Of a stretch of 64,000 nt of DNA, positions 53,637-63,297 are shown piece after piece. The notes below the pieces were generated by a model. It searched no databases. It was not told where the DNA came from and saw only the letters and a program-made list of their open reading frames with translations. This stretch comes from Acidobacteria bacterium Ga0077534 (GTDB lineage Bacteria > Acidobacteriota > Blastocatellia > Pyrinomonadales > Pyrinomonadaceae). Every line of letters begins with the position of its first letter. The stretch's first letter is position 1. Position numbers and translations under genes: made by a program. The stretch is from contig LNEI01000010.1 in the NCBI GenBank assembly GCA_001464455.1, positions 186,001-250,000 of the forward strand, written 5' to 3'.

Positions 53637-53803
53637 AAACACACCTAGCCGCAGAAAACATGTCGCGGGGCGGGTTCGCCTGTCGCATACGTTCTCTTGC
53701 GGTAGATTTATTTTGGCATATTTATAAGAAGTTTGCCGTGGCGAAAGCGGTTAACTATAATCAAGCACTTAAATCGCCCCGCCTTTGGTGTGGAGAAAGA
53801 AAT

Positions 53804-55510
53804 ATGAGCATTCCTGAATTCCAAGAGATCATCGTTCCCAATGACCAGACTGAGGCGCGTGCCGAGCATTTGGAAAAGCTGCGCGAGCTGGTGGGCAATG
53901 TCTATCCGAACAAATTTGACCGCAGCACGCTGTCGGGCGGCGAAGATACTATCACGGCGATCAAGAATTGGGAACCAGTCGTCGCGATTGAAACCGAAAT
54001 GGCTGCGATCAAGGCGGATCTAGCCCCGGGCGAACGTCCGCCGGGGGAAATGAAGGATGCGATGAACGAGAGCTTGAAAGCTCTCGGAACGGTGAGGATC
54101 GCGGGAAGATTGACGACGACGCCGCGGGGCAATTTTGTTCATCTGACCGATGGAATTTCAAAACTGCAGATCTACTGCAATAAAAAAGGCCCGCTCGCAT
54201 TGATCCGTAATGATGCGGAGAACATGCTCGATGCAGAAAACGGATGGGCGATGTGGCAGCTCGTCGATCACGGAGATTTTATCGGAGCCGAAGGCTATCT
54301 TTTTGTCACGAACACCGGCGAAGTCTCGGTCCACGTCGAAAAGCTGCAGTTCCTCGCGAAAGCGATGCTCCCAATGCCCGACAAAATGCACGGCATCGCC
54401 GATCCGGAATTGCAGCGGCGTTTTCGATACGCTGATCTAATTGCATCGACGCTACAGGTCGAACACGATGGTTTAACGACCCGCGAGGTTTTCGAGCGTC
54501 GTGCGAAATTAATTTCGGGAATGCGTCGGTTCCTTGACGACGACGGTTTCATCGAAGTAGAAACCCCGATGCTGACGCCAAAAGCTACAGGGGCTGCTGC
54601 AAAGCCTTTTGAGACGCATCACAACGCCCTCGACATCCCTCTCTACGCACGCGTCGCTCCCGAGCTTTATTTAAAGCGTCTGGTCGTCGGCGGGTTCGAA
54701 AAGGTCTACGAACTAAACCGAAATTTCCGCAACGAAGGCCTTTCACAGCGTCACAACCCGGAATTCACCATGCTCGAGTTCTACGTCGCCTACATGGACG
54801 TCAACGGAATGATGGATCTGGCCGAAACCATGATAAAAGACGCCGTAGTGAAGGCCAATGACGGCAGTTTGGTCGTGAGATATGGTGAGAATGAAATAGA
54901 CTTTTCGACTTTCCGGCGAATTTCGATGCTGGATGCCGTAATGCCTTCTCTAGTGGATGCCGCGTTAGAAGACGAAAGAAATTCGCAACTCGCCAATGAT
55001 ATGCCGGATGGAAAAGAGGGGCTTTCATTTGGAATTTACAACGTTAGAAAAGGGCCTAACATTGTCGAAGTATTCGAAGAAAAAGTTGAATCTACTCTGA
55101 TACAACCAACCTTCATCGTTAATTATCCAAAATCGATCTCGCCGCTCTCAAAAGCTTCGCCGGAGAATCCGAACGTCGCGGAGCGGTTCGAATTGTTCAT
55201 AAACGGAATGGAAGTGGCCAATGGGTTTTCTGAATTGAACGATCCAAAGGAACAATACGAACGCTTTGTCGATCAAATGTCCGAGCGCGAACGCGGCGAC
55301 GAGGAAGCGATGGTTCTGGACGAAGATTATATCCGTGCTCTAAGCTACGGAATGCCTCCGGCGGCCGGAATTGGCATCGGAATCGACCGCCTCGTCATGC
55401 TTTTAACCAACAAACACTCGATCCGCGACGTAATATTGTTCCCACACATGCGGCCGGAGAAGCGAGAAGGGGAGAAAGGGAGCGAGGGAGAAGCGGAGAA
55501 CGGGAATTAG
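53804..55510 (+). CDS. lysS: lysyl-tRNA synthetase (class II)
   Basis: This protein of 568 residues from the ATG preceded by GGAGAAAG has an OB-fold anticodon domain ([20 protein letters not shown]) and a class II core with motif 2 [20 protein letters not shown], then [11 protein letters not shown] and motif 3 [20 protein letters not shown]. It is longer than average because of an N-terminal extension and an inserted loop. A longer frame from 53660 has no support. Confidence 0.96.
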   Translation: MSIPEFQEIIVPNDQTEARAEHLEKLRELVGNVYPNKFDRSTLSGGEDTITAIKNWEPVVAIETEMAAIKADLAPGERPPGEMKDAMNESLKALGTVRIAGRLTTTPRGNFVHLTDGISKLQIYCNKKGPLALIRNDAENMLDAENGWAMWQLVDHGDFIGAEGYLFVTNTGEVSVHVEKLQFLAKAMLPMPDKMHGIADPELQRRFRYADLIASTLQVEHDGLTTREVFERRAKLISGMRRFLDDDGFIEVETPMLTPKATGAAAKPFETHHNALDIPLYARVAPELYLKRLVVGGFEKVYELNRNFRNEGLSQRHNPEFTMLEFYVAYMDVNGMMDLAETMIKDAVVKANDGSLVVRYGENEIDFSTFRRISMLDAVMPSLVDAALEDERNSQLANDMPDGKEGLSFGIYNVRKGPNIVEVFEEKVESTLIQPTFIVNYPKSISPLSKASPENPNVAERFELFINGMEVANGFSELNDPKEQYERFVDQMSERERGDEEAMVLDEDYIRALSYGMPPAAGIGIGIDRLVMLLTNKHSIRDVILFPHMRPEKREGEKGSEGEAENGN

Positions 55511-55578
55511 CCTCAAATAAGGCGAGTCTGACCCGCTTTCGTTCGACTCCATCCGTGTTCATCTGTGGTTTCTTTCGT

Positions 55579-55806
55579 AAAGCCCCGCTAGGGGCGGACT
55601 GTTTGTAGAAAAGAAATCGAAATACCTAATAAAGCTCCGTAAGAGCGACCTGAGGTCGCCCCGAAGGGGCTTTTGGGTTTTATGACAACGCTTTCTACAG
55701 ACAGGTCACTCCTACGGAGCTACACTAATAAGCCCCGCTAGGGGCGGACTGTTTGTAGAAAAGAAGTCGAAATACCTGGTAAAGCTCCGTAGGAGCGACC
55801 CGAGGG
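55579..55806. repeat. direct copies of AGCTCCGTAGGAGCGACC-type repeat
   Basis: Two direct copies of about 76 bp (55579-55655 and 55729-55805) share AAGCCCCGCTAGGGGCGGAC then TGTTTGTAGAAAAGAA and AAAGCTCCGTARGAGCGACC, with about six differences. Between them lies an inverted fragment (TTTCTACAGACAGGTCACTC, CTACGGAGCT). Units of this kind occur as dispersed repeats in several phyla. This is non-coding. Confidence 0.75.
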
Positions 55807-55851
55807 GCGTCCCGTTGGAGTTTTCGGTCTCTCTTGACGACGTATTCTCCG

Positions 55852-56130
55852 GTCTCCCGGCAAAGTAGCCCAAACTCCCGGCAAAGTTGTCAAAACTCCC
55901 AGCCAAGTAGCCCAAACTCTCAGCCAAGTTCTTTAAACTCCCAGCCAAGTAGCTCAAACTCCCAGCAAAGTTCTTTAAACTCCCAGCCAAGTAGCTCAAA
56001 CTCCCAGCAAAGTTCTTTAAACTCCCAGCCAAGTAGCCCAAACTCCCGGCAAAGTTGTTTAAACTCCCAGCAAAGTTCAGCAAACGCCCAGCGAAGTTGA
56101 CGAAACTCCCGACAAAGTTGACCAAACTAC
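55852..56130. repeat. 21-bp minisatellite, about 13 copies, alternating types
   Basis: The unit is AACTCCCAGCCAAGTAGCTC plus one base, 21 bp. Two sub-types, CAAGTAG(C/C)TCA and AAGTTCTTTA, alternate, giving a 42-bp higher-order period in the middle. On the minus strand all copies stay open as heptapeptides (NFAGSLG, YLAGSLK). That frame begins only at a TTG. With the repeats at 55579-55806, it fills the whole gap between lysS and the peptidase gene. Confidence 0.88.
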
Positions 56131-56155
56131 CATGTTTAGTCGTTCCCGATCAATC

Positions 56156-57601
56156 TCAACGAATATTCCGCCAGTTCTCCGAACCTAGTTTTTTCAGCAA
56201 ATCTTTTTGTTTCCCGCTCGGTTTTGCGACCGGTTTGATCGTTTCGGATGTTCCGGCTTTTGTGATTTCCAGTCCGGCGGCGTTCAGAAGATCGCTAAAA
56301 TCAAATCTCTCGCTACCGGTGATCAATTTATCGACGACCGCGACGAGTTCGGGGCGCGAGCGGAATTCGGCGAGGATCGCGGTGTTTGCGTCGGTTTCGG
56401 CGGCGGGCGGCGAGTGTTTGCGGACGATCGCGGCGATCAGATCGGTCACCGAACGCTTTCCGTTCGACGCACGGAGCATCGCGAGATCGGTTGCAAATGC
56501 CGCGAGCATGCCGCGGGCGTAAACTCGCGTGTTTCCGCCTGTCCAGCGTTCGCTCGAGAGATCGAGCAGGGACATTGTCCTTTCATTCCTGCTATCGATG
56601 GCTCTCGCACCCGAAAGCGTGTTGAGAAGATCTTCGAACCTGATCTGATTGCCCGCGATGCCGGTTTTCAGCGACTGATACAATGCGAAACCCTCGTAAA
56701 ACCAGTCGTAACGGCCCGACAGATTTAACCGTCCCGGCACCCAAAGGTGAAAAAGCTCGTGCCGAAGCTGCTCGTGCAGCCGCTGGATCGACTGATTCTT
56801 GAACGGCATGTCCGACGAAACGATCGTGACGCTTTTCCCACGCGTATCGGCTTCCCAATTTCCCACCGGCTGCGGCACCGGAAATCTGCCGATCTTTACC
56901 AGAGCGTTTGCCGGTTTAAGCGTGCCGAAAAGCTTGCCGTAGTCGTTCAACAGGGAACTGGCCATCGCCGCCGCCTCATCATCTGCGAACAGCCAATTGT
57001 CCCCGATCAGGATAAATTTAACTCTCTCGCTATTAACGACCCGCAGATGTTTCCCGAGATAGAAAACGCCCTCCTCCGTATTTTCGACGACGAAAACACC
57101 TGGCGAGACTTCGTTTTCGACACTCGCGACCGTCCATCCGGCAGGGAATTCGAACGTAATTTTAGCTTTCGTACCTTTTAATTGTGGCAAAAGATCGTCC
57201 AGCATCAGCAACGCTTCGGTTTCACTCGCCCACGAGGCGTGCGCCGCTGCAAACGGGCTTTCACGAGGTTTTAGATCCGCCGTGTAAGCAAACCCGCCGA
57301 CGTTCGTGGTCTTTACGATATCCGTGGGAGTCAAACGTTTCCGAGCGAAAAGGAATCCCTGTTTATCGTAAAAATAGATGGGCGACATCCTTTCGGAGAG
57401 AAGCCCCGAAAGTTCTCCATAGGTGTCCAGGAACCAAATTCCAGCCGGCGGATCGCCGGTGAACTTCCCTTTGATATCGGCGATCCCGCGTTCGATCTTT
57501 ATCGTTATTTCGACGTCCTGAGCCCGTGCAAATGTAAAGAATTGTAAAATCAGCACCAGAGCGGCGAAAACGTGGAATTTCGGTGCTAAAATTTTTGACA
57601 T
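56156..57601 (-). CDS. secreted M61/M1-like metallopeptidase
   Basis: This 481-residue protein has a signal peptide (FHVFAALVLILQFFTFARA). After an N-terminal beta domain, the zinc motif is LRHELFHLWVPGR (HELFH, about residue 285) and the third ligand Glu follows in YDWFYEGFALYQS, matching the gluzincin pattern HExxH-x18-E of M1/M61 peptidases. The rest is helical. It is probably an aminopeptidase in the periplasm or outside. The minisatellite lies immediately downstream. Confidence 0.83.
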   Translation of the reverse strand: MSKILAPKFHVFAALVLILQFFTFARAQDVEITIKIERGIADIKGKFTGDPPAGIWFLDTYGELSGLLSERMSPIYFYDKQGFLFARKRLTPTDIVKTTNVGGFAYTADLKPRESPFAAAHASWASETEALLMLDDLLPQLKGTKAKITFEFPAGWTVASVENEVSPGVFVVENTEEGVFYLGKHLRVVNSERVKFILIGDNWLFADDEAAAMASSLLNDYGKLFGTLKPANALVKIGRFPVPQPVGNWEADTRGKSVTIVSSDMPFKNQSIQRLHEQLRHELFHLWVPGRLNLSGRYDWFYEGFALYQSLKTGIAGNQIRFEDLLNTLSGARAIDSRNERTMSLLDLSSERWTGGNTRVYARGMLAAFATDLAMLRASNGKRSVTDLIAAIVRKHSPPAAETDANTAILAEFRSRPELVAVVDKLITGSERFDFSDLLNAAGLEITKAGTSETIKPVAKPSGKQKDLLKKLGSENWRNIR

Positions 57602-57665
57602 CGGTCGAAAGGCGGGAATAGACTACGAATCACCCCGAAACGTAAGCGACAGAATAGAGGAAATC

Positions 57666-57743
57666 ATGAGCGTAATCAAAATCATAATACTGGCAATGGT
57701 ATTCGTACTCGGCCTTTTATTTCTCGGGCGGTTCTTCTTTTAG
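57666..57743 (+). CDS. 25-residue single-helix membrane peptide
   Basis: ATG with GAGGAAAT just upstream, then MSVIKIIILAMVFVLGLLFL and GRFFF, stop. One continuous hydrophobic segment with a basic end fits a small inner-membrane protein. A terminator follows at 57791. The Shine-Dalgarno and the terminator are the evidence. No family is known to me. Confidence 0.5.
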   Translation: MSVIKIIILAMVFVLGLLFLGRFFF

Positions 57744-57790
57744 ATCGCATTTGTCGGCAGGTAGTTTTTACCATAAAATAGCTTTTGATG

Positions 57791-57820
57791 AAGCGGCTTT
57801 TGCAGCCGCTTTTTTATTTT
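57791..57820 (+). terminator. intrinsic terminator
   Basis: AAGCGGC-TTTTGCA-GCCGCTTTTTTATTTTTTT, with a 7-bp stem. Confidence 0.8.
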
Positions 57821-57834
57821 TTTAACTGGAGCGC

Positions 57835-57858
57835 AGGCTTCCAGCCTGCGTGTATTAC
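57835..57858. repeat. short copy of the GGACCGC palindromic repeat family
   Basis: ACTGGAGCGCAGGCTTCCAG and CCTGCGTG form one hairpin, directly before the purH start. It is related to 16563-16633. Confidence 0.6.
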
Positions 57859-57862
57859 TTAA

Positions 57863-59587
57863 ATGAGCGAAAACAGAAAGATAAAACGTGCATTAATAAG
57901 CGTTTCTGACAAAACCGGCCTGGCGGACTTCGCCGCGGCTCTGGGCGGTCACGGCGTAGAGATCATCTCAACCGGCGGAACGGCAAGATCGCTCCGCGAA
58001 GCCGGGCTGACCGTCCGCGACGTCTCCGACGTAACCGGATTCCCCGAAATGATGGACGGCCGCGTCAAAACGCTTCATCCGAAAATGCACGGGGCCTTTC
58101 TCGCTCTGCGTGACAATCCGGAACATATAGCTTCGATGCAAGAACACGGCATCGAGGCGATCGATCTGGTCGTTGTAAATCTTTATCCTTTTGAAGCGAC
58201 TGTCGCGCGTGACGGCGTTTCACTCGAAGAAGCGGTCGAAAACATCGACATCGGCGGCCCGGCAATGATCCGTTCCGCTTCGAAAAACTGGCGAGATGTC
58301 GCGGTCGTGACCGATTCGCGTTTGTACTCTGAGATAGTCAGCGAGATGGACGAGAACGACGGTTCGATCTCCCTCGAAACGCGTCAACGCCTCGCCGCCC
58401 TCGCCTACACAAGAACCGCCAGCTACGACCTCGCGATCTCGTCCTATCTAGCAAAACAACTCTCAAACGACGACCTCGATCGCCTCGAACCACTGAACCC
58501 GCTTGGGCATCTTGCGTTTATCGAATTTGAAGAAAGCGACGAGGATGAGTCAGTACCACCTGCGGTAGCGGGTGGGGTTTTGCCAACTCCCGACACCGCG
58601 ACCTTGCCCGAATACACCAGCATTGACCTCGCCAAAGTAACCGACCTGAGATACGGAGAAAACCCTCACCAACGAGCAGCTCTATACGTGACCGATGGCG
58701 AAACGGGAGGGATCGCGAGCGCCGAGCAACTTCACGGCAAGGAGATGTCCTTCAACAACTATGTCGACGCTGAGGCGGCGTGGAATCTTGTACAGGACTT
58801 CGAAGAACTTGCCGTCGCGATCATCAAACACACAAACCCTTCCGGCGTCGGCACCGGAGCGACCAATCTCGAAGCCTACAGCCGAGCCCTCGCAACCGAC
58901 CCGGTCTCAGCCTTCGGCGGAATTGTTGCATTCAATCAAACAGTCGATTGCGAAACCGCAAGATCAGTGATCGAGGTTTTCTCCGAGGTTATCATCGCTC
59001 CGGAATACGACGATGATGCACTGGAAGTGTTTAGGACAAAGAAAAATCTGCGAGTCCTGAAATGCTCCCCTCCTTACGACGGAAGCGTGGCCGCCGCTTT
59101 AGGCGAACGGGGTGGTTCTCTCTCGATCGAGTACAAGCAAATTAGCGGCGGGTTCCTCGTCCAGGACCGAGACATTCATCAATTGAACACCGATGAATTA
59201 AACATCGTCACGAACCGCAAGCCAACCGACGACGAGCTCGCCGCCATGCAGCTTGCTTGGACCGTCTGCAAACACGTCAAATCAAACGCGATCGTCTTCG
59301 CGAACGCCGAGCAAACCCTCGGCGTCGGTGCCGGACAAATGAACCGTGTCGATTCGGTCCGCATCGCCGCGATCAGAGCTGAAAGATTCGATCTCGATAT
59401 AAAGGGCTCAGCCCTCGCGTCCGACGCGTTTTTCCCATTCCGCGACAATGTCGACGAAGCCGCCAAATTCGGCGTGACCGCCATTATCCAACCCGGCGGC
59501 TCGATCAAAGACGAAGAATCCATCGCCGCAGCGAATGAACATGGCATCGCGATGGCGTTTACGGGGATCCGGCATTTCAAACACTAA
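57863..59587 (+). CDS. purH: bifunctional AICAR transformylase / IMP cyclohydrolase
   Basis: This protein does the last two steps of IMP synthesis. It has 574 residues, with an N-terminal MGS-like cyclohydrolase domain (SVSDKTGLADFAAALGGHGV then EIISTGGTARSLREAG, GRVKTLHPKMHGAFLALRDN) and the AICAR transformylase domain with KHTNPSGVGTG, NAIVFANAEQTLGVGAGQMN and DAFFPFRDNVDEAAK. A short insertion rich in acidic residues around 230-245 (EEFESDEDESV) separates the domains. Confidence 0.97.
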   Translation: MSENRKIKRALISVSDKTGLADFAAALGGHGVEIISTGGTARSLREAGLTVRDVSDVTGFPEMMDGRVKTLHPKMHGAFLALRDNPEHIASMQEHGIEAIDLVVVNLYPFEATVARDGVSLEEAVENIDIGGPAMIRSASKNWRDVAVVTDSRLYSEIVSEMDENDGSISLETRQRLAALAYTRTASYDLAISSYLAKQLSNDDLDRLEPLNPLGHLAFIEFEESDEDESVPPAVAGGVLPTPDTATLPEYTSIDLAKVTDLRYGENPHQRAALYVTDGETGGIASAEQLHGKEMSFNNYVDAEAAWNLVQDFEELAVAIIKHTNPSGVGTGATNLEAYSRALATDPVSAFGGIVAFNQTVDCETARSVIEVFSEVIIAPEYDDDALEVFRTKKNLRVLKCSPPYDGSVAAALGERGGSLSIEYKQISGGFLVQDRDIHQLNTDELNIVTNRKPTDDELAAMQLAWTVCKHVKSNAIVFANAEQTLGVGAGQMNRVDSVRIAAIRAERFDLDIKGSALASDAFFPFRDNVDEAAKFGVTAIIQPGGSIKDEESIAAANEHGIAMAFTGIRHFKH

Positions 59588-59670
59588 CAGTTTTCAGTTC
59601 GCAGTTTTTAGTTTTCAGTTTTTTCGGACTTAAGCTCCGAAGAAAATGAAAGCTGGTTTCTGAATTCCTG

Positions 59671-59676
59671 TATAAT
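59671..59676 (+). promoter_or_regulatory. possible -10 box of prfB
   Basis: TATAAT, a perfect -10, 28 nt before the prfB start. No clear -35 is visible. Confidence 0.4.
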
Positions 59677-59704
59677 GCTATTTTCGCTCTCGCAATCAAC
59701 CAAA

Positions 59705-60827
59705 ATGGAACTACAAGACCTGCAAACAAAACGCGAAGAGATCAAAGAAAAAGTTACCCAACTTGGGAGGTTTCTTTGACGCACCTGGCAAACAAGCGGA
59801 ACTAGACAAACTCGAACAGCAGATCTCGTCGCCTGGATTTTGGGATGACAGCGAAGCTGCGCAGAAAGTTGTTCAGCAGCGTTCGCGGCTCGAAAAGGCT
59901 TTGGAAAAGCAGAAGTCGTTTGAGACCGGCGTTTCCGATGCCGAGGTTTTGTTCGATTTTGCGGCGGAGGATGCCGATTCGGCGACGGAACTCGAAGCTC
60001 TTATTCTTCGTTTGGAAAAAGAGGTGGCCGAAGCCGAGGTTCAGTCGCTCCTTTCCGGCGAAACGGATGCGAACAACGCTATCTGCTCGCTTCAGGCAGG
60101 AGCAGGCGGTACGGATGCACAGGATTTTTGCCAGATGCTGCTGCGGATGTATCTGCGTTGGTGCGAAAAGAAAGGTTTCAAGGCCGAGGTCATAGATGAA
60201 CAGTCGGGCAGCGAAGCGGGCCTAAAATCCGCGACATTTCGGGTCGAGGGCGATTACGCTTACGGGTTGCTGGCGGCCGAGGCGGGCGTTCACCGGCTAG
60301 TCCGGATATCGCCGTTCAACTCGGGCGGCAGCCGCGAAACATCGTTTGCATCGATGTTTGTCAGCCCTGAGATCGACGAAACGATCGAGGTGAACATCGA
60401 GGACAAAGACCTGCGAATTGACACCTACCGCTCGTCTGGTGCCGGCGGCCAGCACGTAAATGTGACCGACTCGGCCGTAAGAATAACGCATATTCCGACC
60501 AATATTGTGGTAACGTGTCAGAATCAGCGGTCGCAGATACAGAACCGAGCGGTCGCGATGCAGGTTTTACGCTCGAAACTATACGAACTCGAACTAGAAA
60601 AACGCCGTGCCGGAGCCGCCGAACTGGAAGCCGGAAAGATGGACATCTCGTTCGGCTCACAGATACGAAACTACGTTCTTCATCCATATCGTCTCGTCAA
60701 AGACACGCGCACAAAGCACGAAACGTCGGACGTCGACGCGGTGCTCGATGGCGGGATCGACGAGTTTATTCAGGAGTTTTTGATGTTTCGGAAAGGCAGT
60801 CAGATTGCTGAAGCCCGCACGAAGTAA
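59705..60827 (+). CDS. prfB: peptide chain release factor 2 (programmed +1 frameshift)
   Basis: The frame from ATG 59705 reads 24 codons to CTT followed by TGA at 59777-59779, then C. The rest continues in the +1 frame from GAC at 59778. CTT TGA C, with GGGAGG (59765-59770) upstream, is the classical autoregulatory site: RF2 shortage at the in-frame UGA permits a slip. Domains: GGQ in SSGAGGQHVNVTDS, SPF anticodon-like in RISPFNSGGSRE. Total 373 residues or so. The last codons and TAA come from a palindromic repeat. Confidence 0.97.
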
Positions 60828-60903
60828 GGGCTCCGTCGCAGCCAAATGAACGGCTAGTATGAACAGAGGTCACGGGAGCCCTTACTGACGTGCGGGCTTC
60901 TGC
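60807..60903. repeat. palindromic repeat (AAGCCCGCACG...GTAAGGGCTCC)
   Basis: The arms 60807-60834 and about 60876-60903 are inverted: GCTGAAGCCCGCACGAAGTA then AGGGCTCC. The left arm encodes the prfB C-terminus (AEARTK) and stop. The right arm stands just before ftsK. It is related to 29844-29975, and its left arm matches a piece inside lnt (27722-27743). Confidence 0.75.
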
Positions 60904-60915
60904 AATTTGCGAAAC

Positions 60916-63297
60916 ATGAAAGTTTGCCCGACATGCAACGAGGTCTATAAGGACGACGACATTAACTTTTGTCTGTCGGACGGGACCACTTTGCTTAAAA
61001 AAAAGGGCGGGAAGGCGAAGGCTCATTCGCATTGGAACGACGTTCTGGCGATCATTCTCGGAGCCGTTGCAGTACTGGTTCTGTTATGCCTGATAACCAG
61101 CAGCACAGACGACCGTTCGCTGATATCGACCGGAGCCGGACTTCCAAAGACGAGGAACTGGATAGGCGTGGTTGGGGCAAATATCGCGGCCGTCTTGTTC
61201 AGCACGTTTGGGTGGACGGCGTATCTGATCCCGCTTTTGATCGCACTCATCGGGTTTCGCGTTTATCAATCTGACACGTTGATACCGCGAGCTTCGCGGG
61301 TCGCGGGTTACTTGTTTTTTGCCGTTTCGCTTTCGGGGTTGATCACGCTGCTTGGCGGTTACGGAGCGATCGTCGGTGAGGCGGCGGCTCAGGGTACGGC
61401 GTATTTTATCGGCACTATTGGTGCGGGCATTTTACTTACCGCGGTGTTTGCCAGTTCGCTGATACTGATAACCAATCTCACGCTTGATAGCTTCGTCAAC
61501 GCCTTTGGACTGGCGGGCGAGAATTTCAAAATTCGTTTCGAAGGCTGGTGGTCAAAACGCAGGCAGGAAGATGTTGCAGCGGCCCATAATCGGGCGAAGC
61601 AGAGAGGGGCGAGACGAGAACCCGAAAAAGTTCCTGATACGATTAGAATTTTGAATAGAAGTGAAGCCGTCGAGATCGTCGACATCGCCATCCCGGAGTT
61701 TCCGCAGGACTCCATCCCGACCTTGGATAAGAAGGGACGTCATAGTACCGGTAACGTGGGGGACGAAACTTTCGACGATGACGAAGACTCGTTTTTAGAG
61801 CAGTCTGTGATTTCGACGCCGACAGCGGAGCGTCCAACTCCCGAGGGATATCAACTTCCTGACACATCTCTCCTAACTCCCGCTTCCTCGAGAATTGAGC
61901 ATGACGATAGTGAATTCGAAAAGCTAAAGGAGTTGATTGAGAAAAAAGCGGCTGAGTTTAATGTTCCGGGTACGGTTCCGCAATTCTCTCCGGGGCCAGT
62001 CGTTACCACGTTTGAATTTAAGCCAAACGCGGGTGTTAAATATTCGCGAGTCACCGGACTGGTCGACGATCTTTCGTTGGCGTTGAAGGCCGAATCTATA
62101 CGTATAGATAGAATTCCCGGGAAAGCTCATGTTGGTATCGAGGTTCCCAACCGAAATCGCGAGATCATTTTTCTTCGTGAAGTGATTGAGTCACCGGAGT
62201 TTGCTCGTTCGGAATCCAAATTAACACTCGCCCTCGGGAAAACAATCGATGGGAAGGTGAAGATTGCCGACCTCGCTAAGATGCCGCACTTGTTGATTGC
62301 CGGAGCTACAGGCGCGGGGAAGTCGGTCGGTGTCAATACCCTTGTGATGTCTATCCTGTTGAAGGCGGGGCCTGCCGACGTAAAGTTCATCATGGTGGAC
62401 CCTAAGCAGGTAGAGCTTGGGCTCTACGCCGATATTCCGCATCTTGCGACGCCGATTATCACAGATCCAAAACGTGCGGCGACCGCTCTGCGATGGGCAG
62501 TTGTGGAGATGGAAAAGAGGTATAAAGATCTCGCTAAACAGAGTGTTCGAAATATTGCCGGATACAATGAAAAGATTGCCGGTTTTATTGCTCAAGAACG
62601 CCTCGACGATAACGGGGATGCGTATCGAAAATTGCCCTACATTGTCATAATCATCGACGAACTCGCCGACCTGATGATGGTCAGCGGTAAAGAGGTCGAG
62701 GAATCGATCACGCGTCTCGCACAGATGGCACGTGCCGTTGGCATTCACCTTATCCTAGCAACACAGCGGCCCTCGGTCGATGTCATAACCGGCATCATCA
62801 AGGCCAACATGCCAACGCGCATCGCATTTCGCGTGTCCTCGAAGGTCGATAGCCGCACGATCATTGACGGAAACGGTGCCGAAAGCCTTCTCGGTCAGGG
62901 CGATATGCTGTTTTTGCCGCCAGGACAATCGAACGTCATCCGCGTTCATGGTGCATTTGTTGATGAGGACGAGATCAACGGCGTTGTCGATTTTGTAAGG
63001 TCGCAAGGCGGCCCGGAATATGACGCCAATATCACTAAAACCGAAGAAGAACTAGACGACAGCGGCGACCTGCCCGGACGCCGCGATCCGCTGTTTATGG
63101 ACGCTCTTCGCTGTGTTGTTCAGGCAAAACGCGGGATCGGCTACGGCCGCGCCGCCGCCATCCTCGACGCCATGGTCCGCGAAGGCTACATCGGCGAAAT
63201 GGATGGCAGTTCCCGAGCCCGTCCAGTTCTTCAAAAAGCCAACGACGATGCTCAGGATCTCTCTGAAATGGAGCATGGCAGTGATCCGAACATATGA
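60916..63297 (+). CDS. ftsK: FtsK/SpoIIIE DNA translocase with N-terminal zinc ribbon
   Basis: This 793-residue protein moves chromosomes at the division septum. It starts with a zinc ribbon (MKVCPTCNEVYKDDDINFCL), unusual for FtsK, then four or so membrane helices (residues about 45-200), a linker and the motor: LIAGATGAGKSVGVNTLVMS (Walker A) and YIVIIIDELADLMMVSGKEV (Walker B), then LATQRPSVDVITGIIKANMP. The C-terminal winged helix (VQAKRGIGYGRAAAILDAMV) reads DNA polarity. It overlaps the next ftsK by 4 nt. Confidence 0.95.
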   Translation: MKVCPTCNEVYKDDDINFCLSDGTTLLKKKGGKAKAHSHWNDVLAIILGAVAVLVLLCLITSSTDDRSLISTGAGLPKTRNWIGVVGANIAAVLFSTFGWTAYLIPLLIALIGFRVYQSDTLIPRASRVAGYLFFAVSLSGLITLLGGYGAIVGEAAAQGTAYFIGTIGAGILLTAVFASSLILITNLTLDSFVNAFGLAGENFKIRFEGWWSKRRQEDVAAAHNRAKQRGARREPEKVPDTIRILNRSEAVEIVDIAIPEFPQDSIPTLDKKGRHSTGNVGDETFDDDEDSFLEQSVISTPTAERPTPEGYQLPDTSLLTPASSRIEHDDSEFEKLKELIEKKAAEFNVPGTVPQFSPGPVVTTFEFKPNAGVKYSRVTGLVDDLSLALKAESIRIDRIPGKAHVGIEVPNRNREIIFLREVIESPEFARSESKLTLALGKTIDGKVKIADLAKMPHLLIAGATGAGKSVGVNTLVMSILLKAGPADVKFIMVDPKQVELGLYADIPHLATPIITDPKRAATALRWAVVEMEKRYKDLAKQSVRNIAGYNEKIAGFIAQERLDDNGDAYRKLPYIVIIIDELADLMMVSGKEVEESITRLAQMARAVGIHLILATQRPSVDVITGIIKANMPTRIAFRVSSKVDSRTIIDGNGAESLLGQGDMLFLPPGQSNVIRVHGAFVDEDEINGVVDFVRSQGGPEYDANITKTEEELDDSGDLPGRRDPLFMDALRCVVQAKRGIGYGRAAAILDAMVREGYIGEMDGSSRARPVLQKANDDAQDLSEMEHGSDPNI

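Noticed and set aside
55712-56125. 137-residue heptad-repeat protein as an annotated gene
   Set aside because: The frame is entirely repeat sequence and opens only at a TTG without a Shine-Dalgarno. It is kept as a finding, not as a gene.
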